Assembly (NCBI GenBank): GCA_022448425.1
Contig: JAKVCY010000113.1
Location: forward strand, 1 to 43,413
Length of the DNA stretch: 43,413 nucleotides
Direction: 5' to 3'
Origin: Thalassotalea sp.
GTDB lineage: Bacteria; Pseudomonadota; Gammaproteobacteria; Enterobacterales; Alteromonadaceae
Shown here: piece by piece, positions 7,892 through 17,265 of the stretch
Layout: each line of letters begins with the position of its first letter
How positions within the stretch are numbered: the stretch's first letter is position 1
Notes under the pieces: generated by a model
Databases searched by the model: none
What the model saw: the letters and a program-made list of their open reading frames with translations, nothing else
Told to the model about the DNA's origin: nothing
Translations under genes and position numbers: made by a program

Positions 7892-10444
7892 TTAATTCGG
7901 CTGTATTAAGCGAATTGGATTTGAATAAAACATGTAGTGATGCATTTCAGGTTGAATGCTTCTACCTCGAAGCCTAAATACTACACTAGTTGTTAATGGC
8001 TTGTAACTATGTTGCAAATGAAATTTATTTGACTGGTTCGAGTTTTCAGTTTGGATGAGTATGGGTTCAAACGGGACGACTTGTACATTGTCTTTTTCGA
8101 TAATGATGAGTTCAAGCTCATCTAAGCTGGTAGGATAACCTTGCCAATCATTCGGGTTAAGACTGATGTGGACGTTTATTTCTACAATTTCATTACTACC
8201 AATAGCAGCAGATTCGCCCATTGTTACAGCACTATCCTTTGTTTTCACATAGAAGCTTAATTCATCAATGAATCGACCGTGCTGCGCCCACATGTTACCG
8301 TTGCGCATTGCATTCAATACGTCATTATGGCTGTTAGAGCGGCTAAACAAGTGTGTAGTAGAGAATTGGCAAGGCCAGTAATCACCGCTTGTACCATGAA
8401 AATCAGAGGCTGCCCGAGCTCCCCATACGTTATACCCGCGTTGCAGTAACTGATCCCAAGTATTCCCCGGTAATACGGCTGGATCCCAACGATGAACCGT
8501 TTTTTGAGTGTAAGTATAAGAGCCATTGTTACCATCGCGCATTTTTTGGTGACCTGGGGCACCAGAAAACCCAATAAAGCTATCGCTACTGTCCATCCAT
8601 GCCGCTAAGTCGTGCGTGTTTTCACCTTGAGAAAAGTCTTTTCGGTTAGGGTGGTTGTATATAACTACTGGTTTTATATTGCGATAGCTACCGTGTTTGT
8701 TGAGCCACTGAGAGGCTGAAAGGGTGGTTAACTGTTGCTTTGTTCGTTTGCCATAACTGTCGTAGCGCTCTTTGAAAGCGTTTAAGTTCCTCGCCATGTT
8801 TGGAGACTTAGGCAGCAAAACGGTAGCGTGCTCTCGCCCCATAAAGGGCGGTACATTCCATTCAAACCCTGGAATTACCGTTAGGTTAGAAAATCTGGCA
8901 TCTACCTGTGCGATATCACTGAAATACTCCGGAGAGGTGACCTTTTTCAAGTTGTAGTCACCATGGTCTGTAATCGCGATAGCGTCACAGCCGAATTCGG
9001 ATGCTTTTTCAGCGAGTTGCGTTACAGTTCGATCGCCATCTGAGTAGCGAGTATGCATGTGGGTATCGATGACAAACCATTGCCCATTAGTAAATAAATT
9101 ATTCGCCATATGAGGTGGTTTATGTCGTTTCTCCGATACCGCAACACTTAAATCACGAGTATCTTTATAAAGTGGCAAAGATGCTATTCGCTCATTTATG
9201 CTGGTTTCGAGTTGTTGATATACCTCTGAGCCAACATGCCCAATAATGGCGTTGAATTGGTTACCACGAAATCCTTCTGGTAAGTCGTGTGTGAAAGGCA
9301 AGAATAATTGCTCGCTTTGCTGACCGGCTAAGGTGTCTTGTGCGCGAATTGCAGATGCCTCATCTTCAGTAACAAAGCTTGAAAAAGCTATACCCGCTTT
9401 ATCCGCCGCTAAATCGGTAAAGCTATATCCACTACCACCTTTATTGGAGTCGAGTAGCTCTTTAAGCTCGCCGATGCTTAAACCAATATTTTCCCTGCCG
9501 ACTTGTTCGAGAATAACGGAATATAAAAAGTGAAGGCTTAAATCGCCACGACCATTTAAAGTGGTTTGCGCAGGCTTAGTAGTCAAAGTTGAAACGCTGA
9601 CATCGGATAGATCTGAAAAGCGTCCACTTCCGTAAACTATGGCGAGCGCCCAGATAGCTGCACGGTTTTGTTCAACAGGATCAGCACCATCGAGAGAGGA
9701 TAGTTGGGCCTTTGCAAATGCTTCACCCACGTAGTATCCCAGTGATTTCTCGTGTTGAGGCTGAGTTAATAAATGGTCGATATAAGATTGCACAAGTTCT
9801 GGTTCAACGGTATTACCCGAATAAACCATACCGACAATCTGAGAAGCTTGTGACAGTGAAGATTTCAGTTCCTTTTTAAAGTCGATACTTTTGCTAGCAT
9901 TGAAGCTAATGCTGTTATCACTGGGCTTCGCAGAAGCGATTAATGTGGCGACGCTTTGTTGAACCTCGTCGCCAAAAAGCAGCCAAAAACCAGTATTGAT
10001 AGTGGCTTGGGCGATAAAACCTGGAACGGGGATTTTTCCGAGTTGGCATTTCTCAATGGCAAAACCATCAAATCCCTCGCCATACAGACAGTACCCGTTG
10101 ATATAGAATTCTTTGAAGAGTAGGGGGATTCGAATGCTCGCGGCAACATTTACTCCAAAGCTACTGACATTGATATTAAAATTGGAGCCTTTAAGCGTAT
10201 GCCCAGCAATCGCTGACAAGTCGTTAAGCTCGTCTTGCGCAAGTTCAAACTGTGTTTGAGATTGGCTCGAAGATAGTTGTTGCCAAACCTTTTTCACTAC
10301 TTCCTTGGCATTACGCACTTGTTCGGGCGATATATTGCCTTTCGGTGCAACTATTGGAGTAAATGAAAAGAGTAAAAAGCATAGCATGCCAAGAATAGCG
10401 AAACGGATGAGTAACTTCTTAACAAATTTCGAAACCCATTTCAT
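7892..10444 (-). CDS. Membrane-anchored PHP-domain metal-dependent phosphoesterase
   Basis: This is a protein of about 850 residues. I chose the ATG at 10444, 4 bp after the upstream stop, because it places a positively charged N-terminus directly before a hydrophobic anchor (FAILGMLCFLLFSF). An alternative start at 10534 would add 30 polar residues and overlap the upstream gene by 86 bp. Residues about 35-440 form a large domain I do not recognise, probably extracytoplasmic. From about 458 a PHP domain follows, with all metal-binding motifs: THMHTRYSDG, ITDHGDYN, GFEWNVP with GREHATV, NHPNR and ASDFHGT. PHP domains hydrolyse phosphoesters. Its place in an EPS operon suggests a substrate in the cell envelope, but this is inference. 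Confidence 0.75.
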   Translation of the reverse strand: MKWVSKFVKKLLIRFAILGMLCFLLFSFTPIVAPKGNISPEQVRNAKEVVKKVWQQLSSSQSQTQFELAQDELNDLSAIAGHTLKGSNFNINVSSFGVNVAASIRIPLLFKEFYINGYCLYGEGFDGFAIEKCQLGKIPVPGFIAQATINTGFWLLFGDEVQQSVATLIASAKPSDNSISFNASKSIDFKKELKSSLSQASQIVGMVYSGNTVEPELVQSYIDHLLTQPQHEKSLGYYVGEAFAKAQLSSLDGADPVEQNRAAIWALAIVYGSGRFSDLSDVSVSTLTTKPAQTTLNGRGDLSLHFLYSVILEQVGRENIGLSIGELKELLDSNKGGSGYSFTDLAADKAGIAFSSFVTEDEASAIRAQDTLAGQQSEQLFLPFTHDLPEGFRGNQFNAIIGHVGSEVYQQLETSINERIASLPLYKDTRDLSVAVSEKRHKPPHMANNLFTNGQWFVIDTHMHTRYSDGDRTVTQLAEKASEFGCDAIAITDHGDYNLKKVTSPEYFSDIAQVDARFSNLTVIPGFEWNVPPFMGREHATVLLPKSPNMARNLNAFKERYDSYGKRTKQQLTTLSASQWLNKHGSYRNIKPVVIYNHPNRKDFSQGENTHDLAAWMDSSDSFIGFSGAPGHQKMRDGNNGSYTYTQKTVHRWDPAVLPGNTWDQLLQRGYNVWGARAASDFHGTSGDYWPCQFSTTHLFSRSNSHNDVLNAMRNGNMWAQHGRFIDELSFYVKTKDSAVTMGESAAIGSNEIVEINVHISLNPNDWQGYPTSLDELELIIIEKDNVQVVPFEPILIQTENSNQSNKFHLQHSYKPLTTSVVFRLRGRSIQPEMHHYMFYSNPIRLIQPN

Positions 10445-10448
10445 GTGC

Positions 10449-11420
10449 TCAAACTCTAATGTCTTTGGCGAGTATAATTTTCCCCTGGCACTCTTCTTTA
10501 AACCAAGAAAGTAATGCGAGCGTGTCGTGCTCAAACTGACTTAATGCCTCGGCCGTTTGCGTGTATGGCGTAAGACCCACTTTAACACTAGGCGAGTGAA
10601 AGGAAAAAACAAAGCTTTGCTGACCTAGCTTTAGTTGATTTCGAATTACACGCTTCATATCGTTAAGCGCAAATCCTTCAGGTGATAATCTCTGCTTTTT
10701 CACTCGAGCCACTTTCATTAAGAGGCGAGTTAGAGGGCTTTGTAGGCCTTTTTCAAACCAATGAGGGTTGTTGTTAAATAAATTAGCAACTAAAGGTATA
10801 CGCGATAGCACGGCAGTAGTATGAGGAATATAGCAGAGGCCATCGGTAGTGCTAACGTCATTATTACAGTGACTAAAATCTGGCCCCTGTTGATGACTAA
10901 AATTTGTGAACGGACTAATACTTACATCGAGTCGATAGCCTAAACCTAGAAGGGTTTCATGAGTGTTTTTTCCAATACCGTATCGGCCAGCTAAATAAGT
11001 TGTTGGCTTTTGACCACTCACATGCGTAATTTTATCGGTAAGTGCAGATAATTTCTGATATTCCAGCTCTTTTGATAAGTTGCCAGGATATGACTCAAAA
11101 TTGCTGACTTCTTCCTTTTCACTTTCGTCTTCATCAAAGGGGGGACTGACCCAAGGATGAAGATGCGTTGCAAACTCTACTTTACCTTGATGGTTAGCAT
11201 TAAAATGCTCAATCACCTTTTTGCCTTCCTCAGAATCAACAAAAGCATAGTCTAGCGCAAACGTTACGGGCGCATCCATTGCTATGAAACGTTCACATAA
11301 TGCGGTTAACTCTTTACCGTGAGTTACTTGATTATTTGAACGATAGAAACCGCCGTTCCAAGCAAACTCTTCTTCTGTGTGAATGACGATCGCAAGCGAG
11401 GGGCAGGCGCTAGACATCAA
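10449..11420 (-). CDS. Polysaccharide deacetylase-like protein (WalW-like)
   Basis: This 323-residue protein has the layout of the NodB-type deacetylase superfamily branch often named WalW. An N-terminal strand with the acidic metal motif reads AIVIHTEEEFAWNGG. VEFATHLHPWVSPP has His residues for the metal, TYLAGRYGIGKNT forms the sugar-site arginine loop, and FSFHSPS is the C-terminal histidine motif. No signal peptide is present, so the protein is cytoplasmic or exported by another route. Its start overlaps the ATP-grasp/phosphatase gene by 11 bp, which points to coupled expression. It would remove an acetyl or similar group from the glycan or its precursor. Two Met codons start the ORF; either may be used. 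Confidence 0.72.
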   Translation of the reverse strand: MMSSACPSLAIVIHTEEEFAWNGGFYRSNNQVTHGKELTALCERFIAMDAPVTFALDYAFVDSEEGKKVIEHFNANHQGKVEFATHLHPWVSPPFDEDESEKEEVSNFESYPGNLSKELEYQKLSALTDKITHVSGQKPTTYLAGRYGIGKNTHETLLGLGYRLDVSISPFTNFSHQQGPDFSHCNNDVSTTDGLCYIPHTTAVLSRIPLVANLFNNNPHWFEKGLQSPLTRLLMKVARVKKQRLSPEGFALNDMKRVIRNQLKLGQQSFVFSFHSPSVKVGLTPYTQTAEALSQFEHDTLALLSWFKEECQGKIILAKDIRV

Positions 11421-13149
11421 TGTTTGCCTCTAATAAATGAATTAAGTTGTCGACACCGTCGTTAATCAATTGATAACAGTGTTCCAAATATTCTTGGCTT
11501 TTGCCATAAGGATCAGCAATTTCTCTGTAAAAGCCGTGGCGTTCTGGCACTAAATCGGCGAGAGAAATAGCAGTTGTGTCGTTGTAATAGCTACTTAATA
11601 GATACTCATTCTTCATATCGAACATAAGAATGAGGGTATTCGGCATCGACGCTGTTGATTGTGGCAACCACTTTGATTGGTGCTTGGTTAAATCAATATC
11701 GTATGTTTTAGCCATGTCGACGCAAGCAGGCTTAGCATTTCGATTTTCTATTTGGTGAAAACCGAAGGAATCGACATTTAAGTGGCTCAGCTTCGTACCG
11801 GCTGTTTTCTTTTCGAATAATGCTCTAGCAAAAGGACTTCGCATAATATTGCCGTAGCAAACAAACAGTACGTTTTCGACAGGCTGTGACGCTATCGATT
11901 TCTTAAATTGGCTTATTCGGTCGCTTTGTCGCTGTGTGCGAATATATGGCAAACCATGCAACTTGTCTTTGATCAAATCGAATGCTTCATTCAAAAAGGG
12001 CTTGGGATCGTGCCACGCGAATGAATCAATTTTGTCGTTAAAGGTTAGCAGGCGAGTAAAGCTAAACAGTCGCTTAAGTAACTGGCTAAATGCCTTGAAT
12101 TTACTCGCCGAATTTAACTGATCGAACTCTTTTTTTATGTCGTAAATATCTGCGGAGAAGCTACGTGCATAGGCGGATAAGTTGTAATGAAGCTTGGGTT
12201 CTTTAATGCCTAACAGTAATGACTTAACTAGCAAAGCAGGGAAGTCGACGCCTGCGTGGACCGCCAATGGCAATGAGCCCCAAAAACGCGCATTAACTTC
12301 AATCAAGATCCAGTCGTGAGTTTTGGGGTTGTATTTAAACTCAAACATTGCAACACCTGTGTAATTCATGTGCATACAAAACTTTTGGCAGGCGTAAAGC
12401 ATAGAAGGGTCGATAGCAATGGCCTTACGGTAAGAGCTACCACCGCCCGACTCTGGTTCGGATACGCGAGCATGTGCAAAAGCGGCGCTTACTTCGCCTT
12501 CAGTTGCCAGTACCGATACACCAATGCCATAACCGGCAAAGTAAGACTCTACCAAAATATCACTGTCGACATTCTCGATTTTGAATTTCTCAACTGAGTC
12601 GGCATCTTTAGCGATCAAAACACTTTGGCGTTTATTGAGCTGCTCTTCTTCGTATGACTGTGTGGGCTTTAATACCAATGGGTTGCCATACTGTTGTGCT
12701 AGTGTTTCAAAGTCTAGTTTGTCGCTAGGTAAAACTTCACCCGAAGCAACTGGCACGTCACAAGCTTGAGCCGTTGTGCGAGTGTCTACTTTATTGAAAA
12801 GAGGCCCTAAGTCCTTCCTTTCTGGCAATGCGAACTTAGTCTCAGCTTGAATAGCGTCTTTAATATCAAGGAGAGGAAATAGCGCACGTTCGTCACAAGG
12901 GATGACCAGATCATATGCATTGTTAATGAGAATATCAGTGACTGCTTTATTCCATTCTGATGGTGACATCGATTGATAATTTAAGCCGTAAGCGTTGCGA
13001 ATACAGTTGGAACTAAGTGCTACGGAGTTATTTGAAAAACACACTACATCCACCAACATGCCCTGGCGGTGAAGAGAGCGGATAACCGTCAGAAAACTTC
13101 GGGTGTCCTCGCCAAAAACGAGTGCTGATTTTTGATAAAGCTTACTCAT
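11410..13149 (-). CDS. ATP-grasp ligase fused to low-molecular-weight tyrosine phosphatase
   Basis: This 579-residue two-domain protein starts with an ATP-grasp enzyme (residues about 1-330). It shows the pre-ATP-grasp fold, lysines in PLVLKPTQSY, the strand DILVESYFAGYGIGVSV, and the metal-binding WILIEVNARFWGSLPL (E-x-N-x-R-F-W-G). After a linker rich in charged residues, residues about 425-575 form a low-molecular-weight protein tyrosine phosphatase: LFVCYGNIMRSPFAR with the C431-x5-R437 loop and the general-acid motif ADPYGKS near the end. Stand-alone LMW-PTPs (Wzb) dephosphorylate the Wzc kinase in capsule loci. The ATP-grasp half would join a carboxylate to an amine, perhaps an amino acid to a sugar acid. 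It sits 6 bp after the flippase gene. Confidence 0.82.
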   Translation of the reverse strand: MSKLYQKSALVFGEDTRSFLTVIRSLHRQGMLVDVVCFSNNSVALSSNCIRNAYGLNYQSMSPSEWNKAVTDILINNAYDLVIPCDERALFPLLDIKDAIQAETKFALPERKDLGPLFNKVDTRTTAQACDVPVASGEVLPSDKLDFETLAQQYGNPLVLKPTQSYEEEQLNKRQSVLIAKDADSVEKFKIENVDSDILVESYFAGYGIGVSVLATEGEVSAAFAHARVSEPESGGGSSYRKAIAIDPSMLYACQKFCMHMNYTGVAMFEFKYNPKTHDWILIEVNARFWGSLPLAVHAGVDFPALLVKSLLLGIKEPKLHYNLSAYARSFSADIYDIKKEFDQLNSASKFKAFSQLLKRLFSFTRLLTFNDKIDSFAWHDPKPFLNEAFDLIKDKLHGLPYIRTQRQSDRISQFKKSIASQPVENVLFVCYGNIMRSPFARALFEKKTAGTKLSHLNVDSFGFHQIENRNAKPACVDMAKTYDIDLTKHQSKWLPQSTASMPNTLILMFDMKNEYLLSSYYNDTTAISLADLVPERHGFYREIADPYGKSQEYLEHCYQLINDGVDNLIHLLEANIDV

Positions 13150-13155
13150 GACTTA

Positions 13156-14637
13156 CTACTTTAAAATTTTTTCTTTTACTTGTGTTAGCAGCCCAACGAG
13201 AAACGCTGTTTCAGGCTTGCCAAATAGCTTCAGAGCAATAGCTATTGATATAACAACGAGGTAGCTAAACCCCGCGACTATCAATATGGACAGCAATGCC
13301 ATCACAGAAGTTTGTGTTGTATCGAGAACACTTTTGGTTACCCAAACCATAATTGCAGCGCCTAAAAACGGGGCCATCATTGCTTTAACAAAGCTCGTGA
13401 GAGGAGCTATTTGTAATTTTGCAAGCCAACACATGCCTATGACAAGAATAATAATGCCGATGATGACTCGATAATCTGCTAGTTCACTCACTGATGTTAT
13501 ATTGCTGCTAAATAGATACAGTATCCCGAAAGCAACAGCTAGCGTGAATACATCATAGAAAAACAGCGATTTGACTTTGCCTGTTGCCACCATTAATTGG
13601 CTGATGAAATTGCCGATAGCAAACGTAACCACTAGGTACCCTAAAGCAGCTATCGTGGCTGTATATGGCTGCCATTGTGGCCCTAAAATCAGCGCGACAA
13701 AAGGCTCGGCTATTAAAGCCCAACCAAACGCTATTGGGCTAGCAAGGATAAATAGCACCGTTAAGGCCTTATTGATTTGTTGTTGCTGATTTTCGCTATG
13801 ATTTTCTGCCTGCGCGATAGCGGTGAACATGACGTCTGAAACCGGGCTGAGAAACTCACGAGAGGGTAACAAGGTGACATCTTTTGCTAGATTATACCCA
13901 CCTAAACCGCCCATGCCTTGAATATTGACTGCAAACCAGATATCGAACTTAGCGCGAATATGCCCAACAATACTCTTTAGCATTATCCACTTGGAAAAAT
14001 GAAAAGGTTCTTTCCAATTGGCAAGTGAAAGGGCCGCTCGTTCATTTAGGTAAACATAAGACAATATGGTAAATATCAACGCTTGCAATAGTGCACCTGC
14101 AATCAGTGCCCAGTAACTTTTCAAGGTTAACGCAAGTGCGATAGTCACAAGCGTCGAAAACACCTTAGCACTGGCTGAAATTAGTGAAAAACTGCGGAAG
14201 TTAAGTGCTTTTTTTTGCGCGAATATGAATCCATTACTTAATGCATTAATCACTGGAAGAAAGGCGACCACCACAAACGCCTGGGTTAAATGCTGATAGC
14301 CAAGACTAGCGGCTACAATAGGGCTTAGTATTAAAAAAACTAAGCTTGCAAAGAGCTTGATGGCTAAATTCAAGCTCCATGCGCTATTGAGATCGTCTTG
14401 CGTGGCTTGTTTCTTTTGAATGTAATATTGTTCTGCACCCACATTCGTAAGCGTATCAGTGAGTTGAATAGCTATCATTACCAACGCCATAACGCCAAAA
14501 TCTTCTGGTGTCAGAATTCGCGCGAGAATAAATATCGATGCGAAACCCAGTAGCCGGTTGAACCAACTCAACAGTAATAGCCAGCTGATACCTTTGACTA
14601 TTTTATCGGTTTTATTATTGGCTCTGTTAGCTGGCAT
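13156..14637 (-). CDS. Polysaccharide flippase, WzxC-like (first copy in operon)
   Basis: This 493-residue polytopic inner-membrane protein of the MVF/MOP flippase superfamily probably exports the lipid-linked repeat unit. The N-terminus has the family signature LARILTPEDFGVMALVMI and GAEQYYIQKK, followed by about 14 hydrophobic segments. The end is a lysine-rich tail. The start overlaps the acetyltransferase gene by 11 bp, and the stop lies 6 bp before the ATP-grasp/phosphatase gene. It is a paralogue of the flippase at 609-2099; the two share the N-terminal signature but differ widely elsewhere, so they are not a recent duplication. Confidence 0.87.
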   Translation of the reverse strand: MPANRANNKTDKIVKGISWLLLLSWFNRLLGFASIFILARILTPEDFGVMALVMIAIQLTDTLTNVGAEQYYIQKKQATQDDLNSAWSLNLAIKLFASLVFLILSPIVAASLGYQHLTQAFVVVAFLPVINALSNGFIFAQKKALNFRSFSLISASAKVFSTLVTIALALTLKSYWALIAGALLQALIFTILSYVYLNERAALSLANWKEPFHFSKWIMLKSIVGHIRAKFDIWFAVNIQGMGGLGGYNLAKDVTLLPSREFLSPVSDVMFTAIAQAENHSENQQQQINKALTVLFILASPIAFGWALIAEPFVALILGPQWQPYTATIAALGYLVVTFAIGNFISQLMVATGKVKSLFFYDVFTLAVAFGILYLFSSNITSVSELADYRVIIGIIILVIGMCWLAKLQIAPLTSFVKAMMAPFLGAAIMVWVTKSVLDTTQTSVMALLSILIVAGFSYLVVISIAIALKLFGKPETAFLVGLLTQVKEKILK

Positions 14638-15787
14638 TGGCGTTGTTGCTAGCGTTTTTATTGGCGTTCTTATGGGAGTAAAGGGCTTTGGCTTTTCGCA
14701 ATATGCTGCTTAACATAAACGGTAAGTTTCGACGCCTAAAATTAGATATGATCATGCGGCTTTGTTCATCTGATAAAGAGTTTTTGTAACGTCCATCACC
14801 ACCCATGAAATCATACTTTTTGAACCCTAAATTTGCGTAATAACTAATTGCTAGACTGTGGGCTACCAGACCGGGCTTGAGTTTGTTGTTATCACAATAT
14901 TCAATGCCTGAAAGGTAAAAATAGACATTGCCTTTAAACTTAAAGTTGTAAAGATAAGCGATGACTCTTTGATCATTTTTTATTTTTAATACATCGATAC
15001 AGCCGTTGTCGAAATGATCTCGAATCAATTGATGATGAAAACTGACAAAATGAGGGTTTTCGAAGCCGCTTTGTCGCTGTTTCCAACGCTGCTTGTGGAG
15101 CTCCCCAGCTTCGGTGAGCAATGAAATAGCTTCATCTGCAGTCTGAGCAGGGGTAATGTGAATACTATCCATCCCGCCATAAAGCTTGATAGAGCGTTTA
15201 ATTTGCTGACGAGAATTAACGGATAATTCCGATAGAAATTGATTGAGCTCGTTATATTCTGGTTTTAGTGCTTTTGAATAACTTACGGTTGCCCATGAAG
15301 TATGTACCAGTACATTTGAGGAGATAGGCGTTTGCTGAATGGTTTCATCTGATGCACCAATAATTAATTCTTCGGCAATAGTTTGTTGCTCAAAAAAGTT
15401 TATGATGGCTGCACGAATTGCGTGCTCTGTGCCTCTAGCACAAAGTACGTCATTGTATTCATTCCAGATTTGGTCTTTTACTTGATCGCCAGTACGGTTC
15501 AACCAAAGTTGCTTTATCGAGTTACCGAATTTATTTTCACTTCGTTCAACGACCAGTGCTAAGCCAACAATCTCTTGGTTAAACGTTACTGTAAGTAACT
15601 TTGCTTTGTAATCGATGTTCTTGAGCCAAGTGAATATCCAATACCAGCTTGTGAATACAGAACCGTTCGCGATCTTCTCCAAACGCTGCCAATCAGCTTG
15701 CAAACTAGCTAAGTCGTCTTTTCCAATAGTTGACCGTTTGACAACGAGCTTTCCGTGTCGTGAATGTTCCATTTGGCGCCTTGTCAT
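14627..15787 (-). CDS. GNAT/FemAB-like acyltransferase (CelD/BcsL type)
   Basis: This cytoplasmic protein of up to 386 residues matches the Acetyltransf_6 (PF13480) group found in cellulose and exosortase-A EPS loci. An N-terminal GNAT-like half has ADWQRLEKIANGSVFTSWYW. The second half begins with the typical basic helix SVNSRQQIKRSIKLYGG and carries the acyl-CoA binding strand VIAYLYNFKFKGNVYFYLSG and LAISYYANLGFKKYDFMGG. It would acylate a sugar or lipid intermediate. The start is uncertain: ATG at 15787 lacks a good Shine-Dalgarno site, while ATG at 15772 (five codons later) follows AAGG at good spacing. It lies 36 bp after the epimerase gene. Confidence 0.75.
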   Translation of the reverse strand: MTRRQMEHSRHGKLVVKRSTIGKDDLASLQADWQRLEKIANGSVFTSWYWIFTWLKNIDYKAKLLTVTFNQEIVGLALVVERSENKFGNSIKQLWLNRTGDQVKDQIWNEYNDVLCARGTEHAIRAAIINFFEQQTIAEELIIGASDETIQQTPISSNVLVHTSWATVSYSKALKPEYNELNQFLSELSVNSRQQIKRSIKLYGGMDSIHITPAQTADEAISLLTEAGELHKQRWKQRQSGFENPHFVSFHHQLIRDHFDNGCIDVLKIKNDQRVIAYLYNFKFKGNVYFYLSGIEYCDNNKLKPGLVAHSLAISYYANLGFKKYDFMGGDGRYKNSLSDEQSRMIISNFRRRNLPFMLSSILRKAKALYSHKNANKNASNNANAS

Positions 15788-15823
15788 TCTTGTGTTGTTA
15801 TCGCTAGTTTATGGAGCTATGAC

Positions 15824-16828
15824 CTACTGATAAAACGCTTGATACCAGTCAACGAAATGCTTTACGCCGTGTTTAACGTCGGTATTTGGACGATGATTTG
15901 TTGCTTCGAAAAGGTCTTCAACATCGGCATAGGTTTGGTAAACGTCGCCTGGTTGCATTGGCATCAGATTCTTAGTCGCAGTTTTGCCTGTTGCATCTTC
16001 AATAGCTTCGATAAAAGACATTAATTGCACAGGGTTGCCATTACCAATATTGAAGATTTTATATGGTGCACTGCTATTTACCGCGGAGCCACCTTCCACC
16101 GTCCACGTGTTATTGACTTTAGGGATGATATCTTTGATACGAATGATACCTTCGACGATATCGTCGATGTAAGTAAAGTCTCGCTGCATGTCACCATTGT
16201 TATATACATCAATAGCATCGCCATTCATAATTGCTTTGGTGAATTTAAATAGTGCCATATCAGGTCTACCCCATGGCCCATAAACCGTGAAAAATCTCAA
16301 ACCTGTAGTAGGTAAACCATATAAATGAGAGTAAGTATGAGACATCAATTCATTGGATTTTTTCGTGGCTGCATAAAGCGAAATAGGGTGATCTACCGAA
16401 TCTGACGTTGCAAATGGAATCTTATTGTTGAGCCCGTAAACAGAACTGGAAGAGGCGTAAACCAAATGCTCAATATTATGATGGCGGCAACCTTCCAAAA
16501 TAGTGAGATGACCGATTAAATTGCCATCAGCATAAGTCATTGGATTATCAATAGAGTATCGTACGCCAGCTTGTGCTGCTAAATGGATTACACGCTGGAA
16601 CTTTTGAGTTGCAAAAAGCTGTGCAATACCATCTCGATCGGCCAGATCGAGTTTTTGGAAAGAGAAGTTAGATAGCTTTTCTAACTGTGCGAGTCGAGCA
16701 AGCTTCAAATTGACATCGTAATAGTCATTTAAGTTATCGATACCAACAACTTCATGACCTTCTTCACAAAGGCGTTGTGCAACAAAAAAGCCAATGAAAC
16801 CGGCAACGCCAGTGACTAAATACTTCAT
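15824..16828 (-). CDS. NAD-dependent nucleotide-sugar epimerase (UDP-glucuronate 4-epimerase-like)
   Basis: This 334-residue extended short-chain dehydrogenase/reductase likely interconverts UDP-glucuronate and UDP-galacturonate, or a related sugar, for the polysaccharide. It has the Rossmann motif GVAGFIG at the N-terminus, DNLNDYYDVNLK typical of UDP-GlcA epimerases of the CapI/LspL type, the HLAAQAGVRYS loop, the catalytic YAATK (Y-x3-K) and the R-x-F-T-V-Y-G-P-W-GRPDMA substrate loop. It is the first gene of the minus-strand EPS operon. The ATG at 16828 follows AAAGGAAAT, a good ribosome binding site. Substrate specificity is inferred from motif similarity. Confidence 0.85.
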   Translation of the reverse strand: MKYLVTGVAGFIGFFVAQRLCEEGHEVVGIDNLNDYYDVNLKLARLAQLEKLSNFSFQKLDLADRDGIAQLFATQKFQRVIHLAAQAGVRYSIDNPMTYADGNLIGHLTILEGCRHHNIEHLVYASSSSVYGLNNKIPFATSDSVDHPISLYAATKKSNELMSHTYSHLYGLPTTGLRFFTVYGPWGRPDMALFKFTKAIMNGDAIDVYNNGDMQRDFTYIDDIVEGIIRIKDIIPKVNNTWTVEGGSAVNSSAPYKIFNIGNGNPVQLMSFIEAIEDATGKTATKNLMPMQPGDVYQTYADVEDLFEATNHRPNTDVKHGVKHFVDWYQAFYQ

Positions 16829-17207
16829 CTGATTTCCTTTTGATATCCTGCTATCAACGTATTTGGTAGGTAATCCCTATTTGTTAACGATATGCTAACA
16901 CGACAAATGTGATGGAAAAACTATCAGTGTGAGTTATTTTGTCTGAGCGCCTCGCTTGTGAGTTTCAGATTAAACCTAAATTCGGCTCATAGTGGTTATG
17001 GGGTGTAGCGAAGGGAAATCCAAACGGACTTTTAGCAGGAATCCAGCTTAAGGTTAAATTCAGCGCACAAAATCCAAGATAACGTTAAACTCTGCGTTTA
17101 ACGCACTTTGTACGTATATCAACAATATTCACGCCGATTCAGGGCTAACAGATACAACGTATAAGAATTTAGCTTTCGCAGCAAGTAAAAACGTTCAATA
17201 AACAGAC
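16829..17207. other. Non-coding stretch upstream of the EPS operon
   Basis: These 379 bases carry no credible ORF. They must hold the promoter of the EPS operon, but I see no convincing sigma-70 or sigma-54 promoter and no JUMPstart/ops element on the minus strand. The only clear structure is the palindrome at 17083-17103. Confidence 0.5.
17083..17103. repeat. 8-bp inverted repeat upstream of EPS operon
   Basis: CGTTAAAC and GTTTAACG flank the 5-base spacer TCTGC. The symmetric arms are compatible with a dimeric regulator site, about 255 bp upstream of the first EPS gene; a chance hairpin is also possible. Confidence 0.35.
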
Positions 17208-17237
17208 AAAAGTTGCATGTTAAATCATGCAACTTTT
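17208..17237 (-). terminator. Rho-independent terminator of the small gene divergent from lexA
   Basis: A perfect 12-bp stem (AAAAGTTGCATG and CATGCAACTTTT) has a 6-base loop. On the minus strand it ends in TTTT and lies 28 bp after the stop at 17266. The symmetric A/T ends could also act on the plus strand. Confidence 0.75.
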
Positions 17238-17265
17238 AATTAGGCTGGATTAAGGGGGATTTTCG

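Noticed and set aside
10442..10534. Start of the PHP-domain gene at 10534
   Set aside because: It would overlap the deacetylase gene by 86 bp and put 30 polar residues before the membrane anchor; ATG 10444 directly follows the upstream stop.
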